Below, piece by piece: positions 27,370 through 37,042 of a stretch of 64,000 bases of DNA. Numbering within the stretch: position 1 is the stretch's first letter; each line of letters opens with the position of its first letter. Below the pieces are notes generated by a model. That model was not told the DNA's origin, did no database searches, and saw only the letters and a list, made by a program, of their open reading frames with translations. The translations under genes were made by a program, and so were the position numbers. The DNA lies in contig NZ_JAUQSW010000015.1 in the NCBI RefSeq assembly GCF_030581075.1, positions 57,400 through 121,399 on the forward strand, given 5' to 3'. Origin of the DNA: Hymenobacter cheonanensis. GTDB lineage: Bacteria > Bacteroidota > Bacteroidia > Cytophagales > Hymenobacteraceae.

Positions 27370-29323
27370 CGGTGCGGAAGGTTGAAGCGGGCAGACCCTC
27401 CTTGTTGTACAGATTGGCACTTTCCGGATTGTCGGCCCAGCCATAGCGCACAGCCACGGGTGCGGCCACCTGGTCGCTGCTCACCACCACTTTGCCGCCC
27501 TCAATATGCGCCTGGGCGGGCACAAACTTGTGGTCGGCCCCGGCCACGGTGAAGCCGCCCAGCGGGCCGCCGCCTTTCGCTTCCAATCCAGTCCCTACCC
27601 CGGCAAAAGTCAGCGTAACCTGTTTGCCGGTAGTTTTCATGGCTTGGTAGAGCGGGCCGCTGGCTACTACTTTGGCGTCGCCGTAGGCTACTTTCTCGGC
27701 CGCCAGGGCTAGCCGGTGGCCCACTGTCTGCTTGTCGAGCGGGTGAATGTCATTCCACTCGCCTACGTCGCTGATAACGGCCATGCCGGTGCGCGGCAGG
27801 GCTAGCAGGCGGCGCTGGGCGTCACGCACCAAGGCCTGGTTGCTCTCGCCGGGCTCTTTTTTGGCGGCATTGATATTGGCTAATTGCACGTAGAGAAACG
27901 GCAAATCGGGCCGCTGAAAATGCGCGCGCCAGTCGGTGACAAGGCTCGAAGTCAAGGGATAATAATCGGCCGGATGGCCGGTATTCGATTCGCCCTGGTA
28001 CCACAGCACGCCTTTTAGTGCATAGGGCAAGGCCGGGGCCACGAGGCCATTGTAAAGGCCCCCCGGCTGATACTGAAAGGTGGTAGTGCCCGGCGTGGGT
28101 GGCGTAGTAGCCCCCAGCTTATACTGCCAGGGCCCGCGCAAGTCCAGGGCCTGGCCGCCGGCCGTGAGTTGGTAGGTCTTCTCCCTGGTGAAGCCGCCGC
28201 GCCCACCGTTGCTGATGAGGCGCACGGTAAGCACGTTTTTGCCGGCCTTCAGCACGCCGGGGCCGAAGTCATATTTGCGCGGCGGGTACTGGTAGGCGGT
28301 GGTGCCCACGAGCTGGCCGTTGATGTAGGTCGAGTCGGCATCCACTAGGGTGCCCAGTTCCAGGCGGCCGGGCTGGCCGGCCATGGCGGCGGGCACCTCC
28401 ACTTCTTTTCTGAACCACAGCACGCCGTTTACGGGGCCCAGCGGGGTCTGGTCGGCCCAGTAGCCGGGCACATTCATGCTGGCCCAGCCGCTGGCGTCGT
28501 AGCCGGGGCTGCTCCACTTGGGCTGGCCGGGGGCCTCGCCCTGGTCGGCCTGGTGCAGGCGCTTGTACCAGTCGCTCACGGCGGCGCTTTCGCGCTGCCG
28601 GATGCCGGCCACGGCGGCGCTGTCGCGGTAAGGCGCAGCTTGCTGCTCGTACTTGGGAAACTGCTTGAGGGCGTCGGCGCTCAGCCAGGCTTCGGCGGGT
28701 GAGCCGCCCACGGCCACCTTTATCAGGCCCACCGGCACCTGGTATTTGGCGTTGATTTCCTTGGCGAAGAAGTAGCCGACGGCCGAGAAGCCCAGCACCG
28801 TTTCGGGCGTCAGGGCTACCCAGCTGCCACCCGTCACGTCGCTTTTGGGGCCGTTGAAAGCGTAGCGCATCGGCACGTCGAACTGCCGGATGCGGGGATT
28901 GTTGGCCGTGGCTACTTCCTGCGGGTACTTGTCGCGTACGCGGCGCATGGGCAGTTCCATGTTCGACTGACCCGCGCAATACCACACGTCGCCCACCAAG
29001 ATATCCTTCAGTACCAAGTGGTTGCTGGCGTCAATCTTCATCTCGTAGGGGCCGCCGGCTTTCAGGGGCGGTAGGGCCACGTGCCACTGCCCGTCGGCGC
29101 CGGTGGTGGCGCGGTAGGTTTTGCCTTGGAAAGCCACAGTTACGGCCTCGCCGGCCTTGGCCCAGCCCCAGATGCGCACCGGCGCGTCGCGCTGCAGCAC
29201 CATGCCGTTGCTTACGAGGCGCGGCAGGCGCACCTGGGCGCGGGCAGGCGCCGCCGCCAGCGCCGCCAGGGTGCCGGCGGCGGCCAGCAAAGCAAAACGA
29301 TTAGTAGGTATAGAGCTTAACAT
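27359..29323 (-). CDS. SASA/SGNH-type acetylesterase (sialate O-acetylesterase-like, likely xylo-oligosaccharide deacetylase)
   Basis: A 654-residue exported esterase (signal ALLAAAGTLAALAAAPARA). The SGNH block I is WYCAGQSNMELPM with the nucleophile Ser. A late block NDIHPLDKQTVGHRLAL supplies the Asp/His pair. A jelly-roll insertion of about 200 residues (PGYWADQTPLGPVNGVLWFRKEVEV...NGQLVGTTAYQYPPRKYDF) splits the catalytic domain. This is the arrangement known for CE20-type esterases. Context suggests removal of acetyl groups from xylo-oligosaccharides. ATG 29323 overlaps the end of the upstream gene by 23 bases, and its own stop overlaps the GH3 start by 11. Confidence 0.85.
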   Translation of the reverse strand: MLSSIPTNRFALLAAAGTLAALAAAPARAQVRLPRLVSNGMVLQRDAPVRIWGWAKAGEAVTVAFQGKTYRATTGADGQWHVALPPLKAGGPYEMKIDASNHLVLKDILVGDVWYCAGQSNMELPMRRVRDKYPQEVATANNPRIRQFDVPMRYAFNGPKSDVTGGSWVALTPETVLGFSAVGYFFAKEINAKYQVPVGLIKVAVGGSPAEAWLSADALKQFPKYEQQAAPYRDSAAVAGIRQRESAAVSDWYKRLHQADQGEAPGQPKWSSPGYDASGWASMNVPGYWADQTPLGPVNGVLWFRKEVEVPAAMAGQPGRLELGTLVDADSTYINGQLVGTTAYQYPPRKYDFGPGVLKAGKNVLTVRLISNGGRGGFTREKTYQLTAGGQALDLRGPWQYKLGATTPPTPGTTTFQYQPGGLYNGLVAPALPYALKGVLWYQGESNTGHPADYYPLTSSLVTDWRAHFQRPDLPFLYVQLANINAAKKEPGESNQALVRDAQRRLLALPRTGMAVISDVGEWNDIHPLDKQTVGHRLALAAEKVAYGDAKVVASGPLYQAMKTTGKQVTLTFAGVGTGLEAKGGGPLGGFTVAGADHKFVPAQAHIEGGKVVVSSDQVAAPVAVRYGWADNPESANLYNKEGLPASTFRTDDF

Positions 29324-30986
29324 GTTGAATAGCGTAGCTACCTGGTTCGAGGCGAATGTGGCGGCCCTGGTGGTTCTGGTCGCCATTGAGGCGGCGGCCG
29401 GGAGCCCAGGCGCCGTTACTAAAGCGGCCTTCGTCGATGCTGACGAAGCCAGCTTTTTTGCCAGCCGCCGTGGGCTCGCAGGTGATGACGAGGCTGTTGC
29501 CGACGACGTAAAACTCGTCGGGCGCCACACTGATAATCAGGCCGCCGGCTAGCGGCCAGTCAGCTTTTTTCGAATCAGGCGCCCAGCCTAGCGTGTAGTC
29601 ATGCTTCACCGTGAAGCGGTAGTCGCCGAGGGTGGCGCGGCCGGCGGCCGAGTCTTTGGCTTGCAGGAAGCCGCGCACCGCCCCTAGCGGTTGGTACTTG
29701 GTAAGCAGCGGGGTTATTTGCTGCAAGAGGTCGTAGGCTTTGCCGATGGGCTCCTGCGCGGGCTTATCGGTCGACTCGATGGAAAAGGGCGAGAATGAGA
29801 GGCAGTTGTAGCGCCCGAAGGCATAGAGCGCCTTGGCGTCGTCGCCGGGCTCAAACGCAATTTCGGGGGTAAAAAGCGGCCGGCCGTTGCGGGTAAACAG
29901 GTCAGACCAGTAGCGAAAATTCGGGTTGTAGTAGTCGGGCGCCAGGATGTCGATGCTCGGGGCGCCAGCTTCCCACACATCGGCGAGGTGCGGCAGCGGG
30001 CCGGCGCTAGGGTACTGGCCGGGCAGGCGGTCGGCGCGGTAGTTAAGGGCCGCGTTCACGTACATGGGCAGTGGGTAGGCCGCTTTGCCGGCCGCGGCCA
30101 GGGTATTCGTAAAGTCGGCGTAGTACCATGCTTGAAAAATCTCGTCGGTGGCCACGCCGGGGCCAAAAACCTCGGTCCAGGTGCCCTGGGTTTTAGCGCC
30201 GTGGCGTTGCCACTGGGCAGCAAACTCGGGGCGTAGGGTGGCCTTGTCGCGCTGCAGGTGGGCTAGCAGCTTCTCGGGCACGGGCTGGGCGAAGGCGGCC
30301 TGGGCCGCGGCGTCGTAGCTGCGGGCCTCGGGCAACATGCCAATTTCATTTTCGACCTGCACCATGAGCACGGTGTGGGTGCGGCTGTCCGTCTGCTTGA
30401 GGTGCTGCAGCAGGCGTACAAACGCTTTTTTATCGGCTTCCAGGTTGGCGGCGCTGAAAGGCGTCAGGATTTCCTGGGGGCGGCCCTGGGCATCGGTGGC
30501 GCGCGGAAAGCGGCTAGGGTTGGTTTTGACCCAGGCCGGGGCATACACCGACATGCTGTTTTTCCAGGCCCCAAACCACAGCAGCACCAGCTTCAGTTGG
30601 TGCTGGCGGGCGTCGGCCAGCAGCTCATCAAGTAGCCTGAAATCGAACTGGCCTTCGGTGGGCTCCAGCAATTCCCAGTACACGGGCGCAAACACCGTGT
30701 TCAGGTGCATGGCCGTCAGCTTGGGCCAGATGGGCTGCATGTAGGCGGTATTGGAGCTGCTGGAGTTGCCCAGCTCGCCGCCCAGAATCAGGAAAGGCTT
30801 GCCATCGACTACCAGCTGGGTGCTGGGTCCGGCTTTCACGAGGTGGGGCAGGGCGCTCTGGGCATGGGTACCCAAGGCGCTCAGCACAACCAGGCTAATT
30901 ACCAGCAGCTTACCTATCAATTGTTTAGCGCTCAAAACTCTTTCTACTATAAACGATTCTGCAAGCAAACTCACCTTACTCCTCAC
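29301..30986 (-). CDS. GH35-like beta-galactosidase family protein with DUF5597 domain
   Basis: A 561-residue exported clan-A barrel. The N-terminal region has LGGELGNSSSSNTAYM and FAPVYWELLEPTEGQFDF. The expected acid/base Glu is in VLMVQVENEIGML and the nucleophile in RPLFTPEIAFEPG. The C-terminal beta domain matches DUF5597 (about residues 420-560). Members are annotated as beta-galactosidases, but few are characterised. In a xylan locus it may remove terminal galactose or act as a xylosidase, which is an inference. No ATG exists at the 5' end. GTG at 30986 is the longest start, and a start nearer the signal peptide (KLLVISLVVLSALGTHA) is also possible. Confidence 0.8.
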   Translation of the reverse strand: MRSKVSLLAESFIVERVLSAKQLIGKLLVISLVVLSALGTHAQSALPHLVKAGPSTQLVVDGKPFLILGGELGNSSSSNTAYMQPIWPKLTAMHLNTVFAPVYWELLEPTEGQFDFRLLDELLADARQHQLKLVLLWFGAWKNSMSVYAPAWVKTNPSRFPRATDAQGRPQEILTPFSAANLEADKKAFVRLLQHLKQTDSRTHTVLMVQVENEIGMLPEARSYDAAAQAAFAQPVPEKLLAHLQRDKATLRPEFAAQWQRHGAKTQGTWTEVFGPGVATDEIFQAWYYADFTNTLAAAGKAAYPLPMYVNAALNYRADRLPGQYPSAGPLPHLADVWEAGAPSIDILAPDYYNPNFRYWSDLFTRNGRPLFTPEIAFEPGDDAKALYAFGRYNCLSFSPFSIESTDKPAQEPIGKAYDLLQQITPLLTKYQPLGAVRGFLQAKDSAAGRATLGDYRFTVKHDYTLGWAPDSKKADWPLAGGLIISVAPDEFYVVGNSLVITCEPTAAGKKAGFVSIDEGRFSNGAWAPGRRLNGDQNHQGRHIRLEPGSYAIQHVKLYTY

Positions 30987-31048
30987 GCGCCGCAGCCAAT
31001 GGCTGCCGGGCTACCATGCGGCAGCCCGGCAGCGCTGGCTACCCAGGG

Positions 31049-32839
31049 CTAGTACCCCGGGTTCTGGGTGAGCTTGCCGCTCGTGCGGTCAATTTCACTT
31101 TGGGGAATGGGCCGCAGCACGTGGAAGTCCTTGATGTTGATGGCCGCGTTGGAGCCATATACCCCACCTTTGGTGAAGCCGGGGGTCGTGACCGCGCGCG
31201 AAGCAGGCGCATAGTTGGTGTTGCGAACGCGCGTGAGCAGCTCGCTGGCGCCCCCGGCGGTAGTCGTGCGCTTCAGGTCGTACCAGCGGGTAAACTCGCC
31301 GCACAGCTCGCGGGCGCGCTCGTCCAGGATGAAGTCGATAGTCACCTGGGCGGCCGTAATGTCCATCTGGGCTTTTTTGCCGCTGGCAGCGGCGCGCTCG
31401 CGCACCACGTTGAGGTAGGTAGCAGCCTGGGCAGTGTTGCCGAGGTAGAAGTAGGCCTCGGCGGCCATCAGGTACGTTTCGGCCAGGCGGTAAATGATGT
31501 TGGGCCGGGTCGAGAAGCCGTTGAGCGACGAGCGGTTGCGACTGTCGAACTTATTGAGCGTCGGGAAGTACTCCGTGGTATACTGGCTCGGCGAAATAAC
31601 GATGTACGGGTACGGCGTGCGGTTGGCAATGCGCGTGAGCTGCGCCGCCGTTAGCTCGCGGCCGGGGTACCAGGCGGCCGTATCGCCGATAACGGCCTTG
31701 GTGCTGCCGCCGTTGGCGTTGGGCGAGTTCGAGTTTACCAAGTACACCGTCGTAAACCACTTGTTGTAGCGGGTATCGGTGGTGCGCAGCGTGGCGCCCG
31801 ACTCCAGGGCGTTGCCGCTGGCATCGCGCAGGATGTACGAGTTTTCGAGGAAGAACGTGGGCACGTGGCGGGCAAACGGCCGGCCATTGTACGTGTCGCG
31901 GGCCATGTTGGGCAGCTTGTCGTAGCGGCTGCGGTACTGGAAGCCCAGCACGTTTTCGCCGCTCACGTAGGTGAAGCCGTCCAGGCCCGTGAACGTGGCG
32001 TCGTTGTTGAACTGCGCGTTGAAGATGACCTCCTTACCATTCTCGTTGCCTTCGGCAAATACGGTAGCCGGGTCGGCTTCCAGGCCCAGGCCGTAGCGGG
32101 CCTGGTTGTCAATCAGCTCCTTGGCGTACTGGGCGGCCATGGTGTAGTCGGTGGCCTGCTTGGCCGACGAGGTGGCGCGGGTCAGGTATACCTTGGCCAG
32201 CAGGTGCAGAGCCGTGGCGCGCGTTACGCGGCCGGGCTGGGCGGGCTTGTCGGCAATGGTGGCCAGCGACTCGTTCAGGTCCTTGAGTATCTGCGTGTAC
32301 ACATCGGCCAGCGGGGCCCGGCTGATTTCCTTGGTGGGCTGGTCGATGAAGTTGGTGTAGAGCGGCACGTCGCCGAAGTCCTGCACCAGCACGAAGTAGT
32401 ACTGAGCGCGCAGCAGCTTGGCCTCGGCCAGCAGCTGGGTCAGGCGGGTGGGCGTCAGGCCCTGGGCATTGGGGCCGTATTGCAGCACCCCGTTGGCGGC
32501 GTTAATTTTCTGGTAGCACGCCGTCCAGATAAATGAGTGCGAGCCGTCGCCCGAGGGCGTCAGGGCGTTGTTGTCGTAGTCGGACAGGCCGCTGCTGGCC
32601 GAGATGCCCGTAGTCCAGAGGTCGGTGCCCGCCTCAGTGGTAAAGGTGGCCGCGTCGTTGCCGTACACCTGGCGCAGGCCCGAGTACACGCCCGTTACGC
32701 CGGCCTCAACGCCCTGCGCCGTTTGCAGGAACGAGGGCGTCAGCACCGACGTCGGGTTTTCGTCCAGAATGTCCTTGTTGCAGCTGGTCGCCGACAGCAC
32801 CAGGGCCGTACCGAGCGTCGCTAATACTATTTTTTTCAT
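31049..32839 (-). CDS. SusD/RagB-family nutrient-binding outer-membrane lipoprotein
   Basis: A 596-residue lipoprotein (lipobox LSATSC, then NKDILDENPTSVLTPS). The TPR-like SusD fold shows in AEAKLLRAQYYFVLVQDFGDVPL, the family's most recognisable stretch, and in YRLAETYLMAAEAYFYLG near the end. SusD acts as the lid on the SusC channel and captures oligosaccharides at the cell surface. The gene follows its susC partner by 82 bp and the pair is central in the locus. The ligand is probably glucuronoxylan oligomers. Confidence 0.95.
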   Translation of the reverse strand: MKKIVLATLGTALVLSATSCNKDILDENPTSVLTPSFLQTAQGVEAGVTGVYSGLRQVYGNDAATFTTEAGTDLWTTGISASSGLSDYDNNALTPSGDGSHSFIWTACYQKINAANGVLQYGPNAQGLTPTRLTQLLAEAKLLRAQYYFVLVQDFGDVPLYTNFIDQPTKEISRAPLADVYTQILKDLNESLATIADKPAQPGRVTRATALHLLAKVYLTRATSSAKQATDYTMAAQYAKELIDNQARYGLGLEADPATVFAEGNENGKEVIFNAQFNNDATFTGLDGFTYVSGENVLGFQYRSRYDKLPNMARDTYNGRPFARHVPTFFLENSYILRDASGNALESGATLRTTDTRYNKWFTTVYLVNSNSPNANGGSTKAVIGDTAAWYPGRELTAAQLTRIANRTPYPYIVISPSQYTTEYFPTLNKFDSRNRSSLNGFSTRPNIIYRLAETYLMAAEAYFYLGNTAQAATYLNVVRERAAASGKKAQMDITAAQVTIDFILDERARELCGEFTRWYDLKRTTTAGGASELLTRVRNTNYAPASRAVTTPGFTKGGVYGSNAAINIKDFHVLRPIPQSEIDRTSGKLTQNPGY

Positions 32840-32921
32840 GATGATTGCGAAGGATTGGATGGGAAATGGGGGGCTCGCGGCCCCTGGCCGGGCCAGCCCG
32901 GCCAGGGGCCGCCGCGCAGCG

Positions 32922-35900
32922 CTAGAATCCCAGGTTTACACCCACGATGAAGGCGCGCGTAACGGGGTAGTTGCTGCCACCCTGGAAGGAGATGTTGGCG
33001 GCATTAACGCCCTGCGAGGAGTCGAAGCGGGTCGAGTAAGAGAGCGCATCCGGGTCGATGGCCTTGTTGTGCTGGAAGTACTTGTCGGCCGCCCAGATGT
33101 AGGGGTTCTGCACCTGCACGTAAATGCGGGTGCTGCTCATGAACGCGGCCTTGGCCCAGGCGGCGGGCAGCGTGTAGCCCAGGTCGATGCTGCGCACTTT
33201 GATAAATGTGCCGCTGTGGTAGCCCAGGGTAGAGCCGTAGGTAGGCCACTCGTTGGCGCGGGGTGTCTGGTCGGGCTCGGGGTAGGTGTTGCTGGGGTTG
33301 GCGGGCACGCCGCCCGGCGTCTGCGGGGTCAGGTTGGCCGGAATACCGCTGGAGTAGTAGTCGAAGTTTATCTGGTTGCGGCGGCCGGTGTTAGTGGCGT
33401 AGTAGCTAGGGCCAAACGAGTAGGGGTCTACCACGGTGGCGCCCACGCGGGTCAGCGCTACCACCGTCAGGTCGAAGCCCTTGAAGCGGAAACGGTTGGT
33501 GAGGCCAGCCTCAAACTTGGGCTGGCGCGAGCCCACAATCACGCGGTCGTTGGCGTTGATGACGCCGTCGCCGTTCACATCCTCCACCTTAATCTGGCCC
33601 ACCTTGCTGCCGTACTTCTTGGCCTGGTCAGCCTCCGAGGCCTGCCACACGCCCAGGTTGCGGTAATCGTAGATTACGTAGAGCGGCTGGCCAATGAAGC
33701 GCTGGTTGCCCACGTCGTCGCGCTTGCTGCCGTCGGCGTTGGTCAGGTTCAAATCGAGCACTTTTTCGCGGTTCACGGTGAAGTTCCAGTCGGTGCTCCA
33801 CTCAAAGCCGCCCAGGTCTTTAGCCCGCACGTTCACGGTGGTCAAGGAAATTTCAACGCCGCGGTTCTGGGTCTGGCCGGCATTGCGCAAAAACGAGCTG
33901 TAGCCGCTGGCGGTGGGCAGGGCGTCGGGCAGCAGCAGGTCGCTGGTGCGCTGCTGGTACACTTCCACGCTACCCGTGAGGCGGTTCTGGAAGAAGCCGA
34001 AGTCGAGGCCGAAGTTGGTGGTGGTGGTGTACTCCCAGCCCAGGTCGGGGTTCGGAATGGCCGAAGGAATAACGCCAATGCCGCCGGTGGTGCCGTAGTT
34101 GTAATAGCCGTTGCCGATGCCCGTGATGAGCGCGCCCTGCGTCTGGTAGGGGTTGATGGCGGTGCTGCCCACCCGGCCCAGGCTAGCGCGCAGCTTCAGG
34201 GTATTGAGCCAGGAATAATCCTTCAGGAACGACTCGTTGGCGATGTTCCAGGCCACGGCAGCCGAGGGGAACAGGTTGGTTTTGTGGCCCGGCGCCAGGC
34301 GCGACGAGCGGTCGATGCGCGCCGTAAGCGTGGCCGAGTAGCGGTTGTCGTAGGCGTAGTTGATACGGCCCATGTACGACTCCAGCGCCCAGTCGATGGG
34401 CTGCGTGTTGTTGCTAACGGTGCTCGGCGTACCCGCCCCCAGGTTGTCGGCCAGTTGGAAGTCGGCCAGCGTACCCCGCACCGCGCCCTGGAAGCCGTCG
34501 GCGTGGTAGGTCTGGCGGCTGTAGAGGGCCGTCACGTTCAGGTCGTGCTTCTCGGCAAAGTTGCGGTTGTACGTTAGAATGTTCTCCGCCAGCAGGTTAT
34601 AGGCAATGCTCGACGAGCGGCTGGCCGTGTTTACCCCACCGCCGTTGTTGGGCGTTACCGAAGCATAGAACGACTCGTCGGCCTGGGTGCGGCCATCAAG
34701 GCCCACATTGAGCCGGTAGTCGAGGCCCTTCGCAATGTTCACCTGCCCGTAGATGCTGTTGAACGAGCGCAGGCGGCGGCTGCGGTCGAGGTGGGCGTTG
34801 GGCGCGTACAGCGTCAGCGGGTTCGAGCCCGCGTTGTCGCCGTTGGGGTAGAGCACCAACTGGCCATTCTGGTCGTAGGGCGAAGCCAGGGGGCTAGTGG
34901 TGAGAATCTGATACAACACGTTCACGTTCGGGTCGTTGGCGTTGGTGAACGTGTTGAGCGAGTTGACACCTACCTTAACGCGCTTGCCAATCTGCTGGTC
35001 GAGGGTAGCGCGCAGCGAGTAGCGCTGAAAGCGCTGCACCGGCACGATGCCCGTTTCGTCGTAGTAGCCCAGCGAAGCCGAATACTGCGTCTGCTCGGTG
35101 CCACCACTAACCCCTAGGGTATGGTTCTGAATGTGGCCTTTCTGAAACAGCAGGCTCTGGTAGTCGGTCGTTTTGCCGGCAGCGTAGTTGTTGCGCTCAT
35201 CCTGGGTCAGGAACGACGGGTTGCTAGGGTCAAACGTGGGGCTCTGCGTGCGGTAGGCTTCGAGCTTGTAGTTGTAGTACTGCGTACCGTTCATCAGGTC
35301 GAAGCGGCCGTAGATGTCCTTCATGCCGTAGTAGCCGGCGTAGGTGGCGCGGGCCGCGCTGCTCTTGCCGCGGCGGGTCGTAATCAGAATAACCCCGTTG
35401 GCACCCCTAGCGCCATAAATGGCCGTGGAACTGGCGTCCTTCAGCACTTCGAGCGAGGTGATGTCGTCGGGGTTCAGGTCGTTGAGGCTGCCGTCGAAGG
35501 GCACGCCATCCACCACCAGCAGCGGGTCGTTGGAGCCCGAGAGCGAGCGGCTACCCCGGATGCGGATGGTGGGCGCCTGGCCCGGCGCCGTGCCGTTGCT
35601 CGATACTGTGATGCCGGCCGCGCGGCCCTGCAGGGCCTGGCCCACGTTGGCCACCGGCACGTCGCGCAGCTGCTCGTCGCTCACGCTCGAGATGGCGCCC
35701 GTTACCTGGCTTTTCTTCTGGGTACCGTAGCCCACCACCTGCACCTCGTTGAGGGCCTGGGTTTCGGGCACCAGGGCCTGGCTCAGGTTGGTGCGCTTGC
35801 CCACGGCTACTTCCTGCCGGGTGTAGCCCACCGAGCTGAACACCAGCACGCTGTTATCGTTAGGTACCGTCACGGTGTAGTTGCCGTCCGCGTCGGTAGT

Positions 35901-36119
35901 GGCCCCGGTGGTGGTGCCTTTTACTACCACCGTCACGCCCGGAATGCCCTCGCCGTTGTCGGAAGTGATGCGGCCACTCACGGTGTGGGTGCCGGCCACT
36001 TGGGCGTAGGCAACCTGCGGGGCTAGCGGGGCCAGGCCGCCACTGAGAAGAAGGAGCGGCACCAGCCGCGACCATTTCAAGCCCTTAAGCGGGCGAGCGG
36101 AAGGTATGCGTGTGTTCAT
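32922..36119 (-). CDS. SusC/RagA-family TonB-dependent outer-membrane transporter
   Basis: A 1065-residue outer-membrane barrel. ATG 36119 starts the signal peptide (ending PQVAYA). A carboxypeptidase-D-like regulatory domain follows (VSGRITSDNGEGIPGVTVVVKGT...NYTVTVP, residues about 40-115). The linker is LNEVQVVGYGTQKKSQVTGA and the plug contains GRAAGITVSSNG...IRIRGSRSLSGSNDPLLVVDG, both signatures of the SusC class. It imports oligosaccharides captured by SusD, powered by TonB. The longer frame to 36293 has no signal and is rejected. It stands 61 bp after the SDR gene stop. Confidence 0.96.
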   Translation of the reverse strand: MNTRIPSARPLKGLKWSRLVPLLLLSGGLAPLAPQVAYAQVAGTHTVSGRITSDNGEGIPGVTVVVKGTTTGATTDADGNYTVTVPNDNSVLVFSSVGYTRQEVAVGKRTNLSQALVPETQALNEVQVVGYGTQKKSQVTGAISSVSDEQLRDVPVANVGQALQGRAAGITVSSNGTAPGQAPTIRIRGSRSLSGSNDPLLVVDGVPFDGSLNDLNPDDITSLEVLKDASSTAIYGARGANGVILITTRRGKSSAARATYAGYYGMKDIYGRFDLMNGTQYYNYKLEAYRTQSPTFDPSNPSFLTQDERNNYAAGKTTDYQSLLFQKGHIQNHTLGVSGGTEQTQYSASLGYYDETGIVPVQRFQRYSLRATLDQQIGKRVKVGVNSLNTFTNANDPNVNVLYQILTTSPLASPYDQNGQLVLYPNGDNAGSNPLTLYAPNAHLDRSRRLRSFNSIYGQVNIAKGLDYRLNVGLDGRTQADESFYASVTPNNGGGVNTASRSSSIAYNLLAENILTYNRNFAEKHDLNVTALYSRQTYHADGFQGAVRGTLADFQLADNLGAGTPSTVSNNTQPIDWALESYMGRINYAYDNRYSATLTARIDRSSRLAPGHKTNLFPSAAVAWNIANESFLKDYSWLNTLKLRASLGRVGSTAINPYQTQGALITGIGNGYYNYGTTGGIGVIPSAIPNPDLGWEYTTTTNFGLDFGFFQNRLTGSVEVYQQRTSDLLLPDALPTASGYSSFLRNAGQTQNRGVEISLTTVNVRAKDLGGFEWSTDWNFTVNREKVLDLNLTNADGSKRDDVGNQRFIGQPLYVIYDYRNLGVWQASEADQAKKYGSKVGQIKVEDVNGDGVINANDRVIVGSRQPKFEAGLTNRFRFKGFDLTVVALTRVGATVVDPYSFGPSYYATNTGRRNQINFDYYSSGIPANLTPQTPGGVPANPSNTYPEPDQTPRANEWPTYGSTLGYHSGTFIKVRSIDLGYTLPAAWAKAAFMSSTRIYVQVQNPYIWAADKYFQHNKAIDPDALSYSTRFDSSQGVNAANISFQGGSNYPVTRAFIVGVNLGF

Positions 36120-36180
36120 GGGGTGGGAAACTTGAAAAGTGAAAAGCAGAAGGAAACGGCCCGCTCGGGGCGAGTCAGCA

Positions 36181-37008
36181 TTAGAAACCAATAGAATTGC
36201 CCCCATCCACGGGCAAGGACACGCCCGTGATGTAGCGCGCGCCCTCCGAGGCCAGAAACACGGCGGCGTGGCCGATGTCGCTGGGCTTGCCAAACTTGCC
36301 CATCGGGGTGCGGCGCATGGCGCGGTCGCGGCGGTCGGGGTCCGAGTTCATGGCCGTGCGGCTCATCTCGGTTTCTATGAAGCCGGGGGCGATGGCGTTG
36401 ATGCGCACGCCGTGGGCCGAAAACTCGGAGGCCAGCACCTTCACCATGCCTTCCACGGCCGACTTGGAGGCCGCGTAGGCCACCACGCGGTCGATGCCGT
36501 AGTAGGCGGCCATCGACGAAATCATGAGGATAACGCCGCTGCCCCGGGGCACCATGCGCTTGGCGGCAGCCCGCGTGAGGGCAAACACGGCCGTGAGGTT
36601 GGTGTGAATAATGCGGCTAAAATCCTCGTCGGTAACTTCCAGCGCGGGCTTCTTCATGTTGATGCCGGCGTTGTTGACCAGGATGTCGAGTGGGCCGTGG
36701 GCGGCTTCCACCTGCTCCACCAGCTCATCGAGGCTAGCCAGGTCGCAGATATCGTTCACCACGAAGTGGGCGCCCTCCCCTAGCTCGGCGGCCGAGTCTT
36801 GCAGCACCGCTTCGCGGCGGCCAGTAATGATGACCGTGGCGCCGGCCGTGAGCATGCAGCGGGCTATTTCGAGTCCAATACCCGTGCCGCCGCCCGTGAT
36901 GAGCGCCACCCGCCCGGCCAGCGAAAACACGTCGCCCAGCGGGGCCGAATCGGGCGTGGTAGTGGCCGCGTGGCCGTTGCCGTTAGAAGAGAGTATCGAG
37001 GAGTTCAT
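36181..37008 (-). CDS. SDR-family oxidoreductase, probable D-mannonate (fructuronate) dehydrogenase
   Basis: A 275-residue short-chain dehydrogenase. The nucleotide-binding motif is TGGGTGIG, followed by NNAG, the catalytic Ser in MISSMAAYYG and YAASK with Tyr/Lys. It resembles gluconate 5-dehydrogenase/KduD-type enzymes. It lies in an apparent uxuA-GH67-SDR order. It is therefore the best candidate for the fructuronate/mannonate reductase step, replacing the unrelated UxuB; this is inference from context. Upstream and downstream gaps are short (about 35 and 61 bp). Confidence 0.8.
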   Translation of the reverse strand: MNSSILSSNGNGHAATTTPDSAPLGDVFSLAGRVALITGGGTGIGLEIARCMLTAGATVIITGRREAVLQDSAAELGEGAHFVVNDICDLASLDELVEQVEAAHGPLDILVNNAGINMKKPALEVTDEDFSRIIHTNLTAVFALTRAAAKRMVPRGSGVILMISSMAAYYGIDRVVAYAASKSAVEGMVKVLASEFSAHGVRINAIAPGFIETEMSRTAMNSDPDRRDRAMRRTPMGKFGKPSDIGHAAVFLASEGARYITGVSLPVDGGNSIGF

Positions 37009-37042
37009 AAGCAGAATAAAGCCGGAGCGAACAGGGTGGGAA

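Noticed and set aside
32604..34577. 657-codon open frame on the plus strand
   Set aside because: It lies opposite the SusD and SusC genes; high GC content opens antisense frames. The translation is Val/Gly/Ala/His-rich with no domain.
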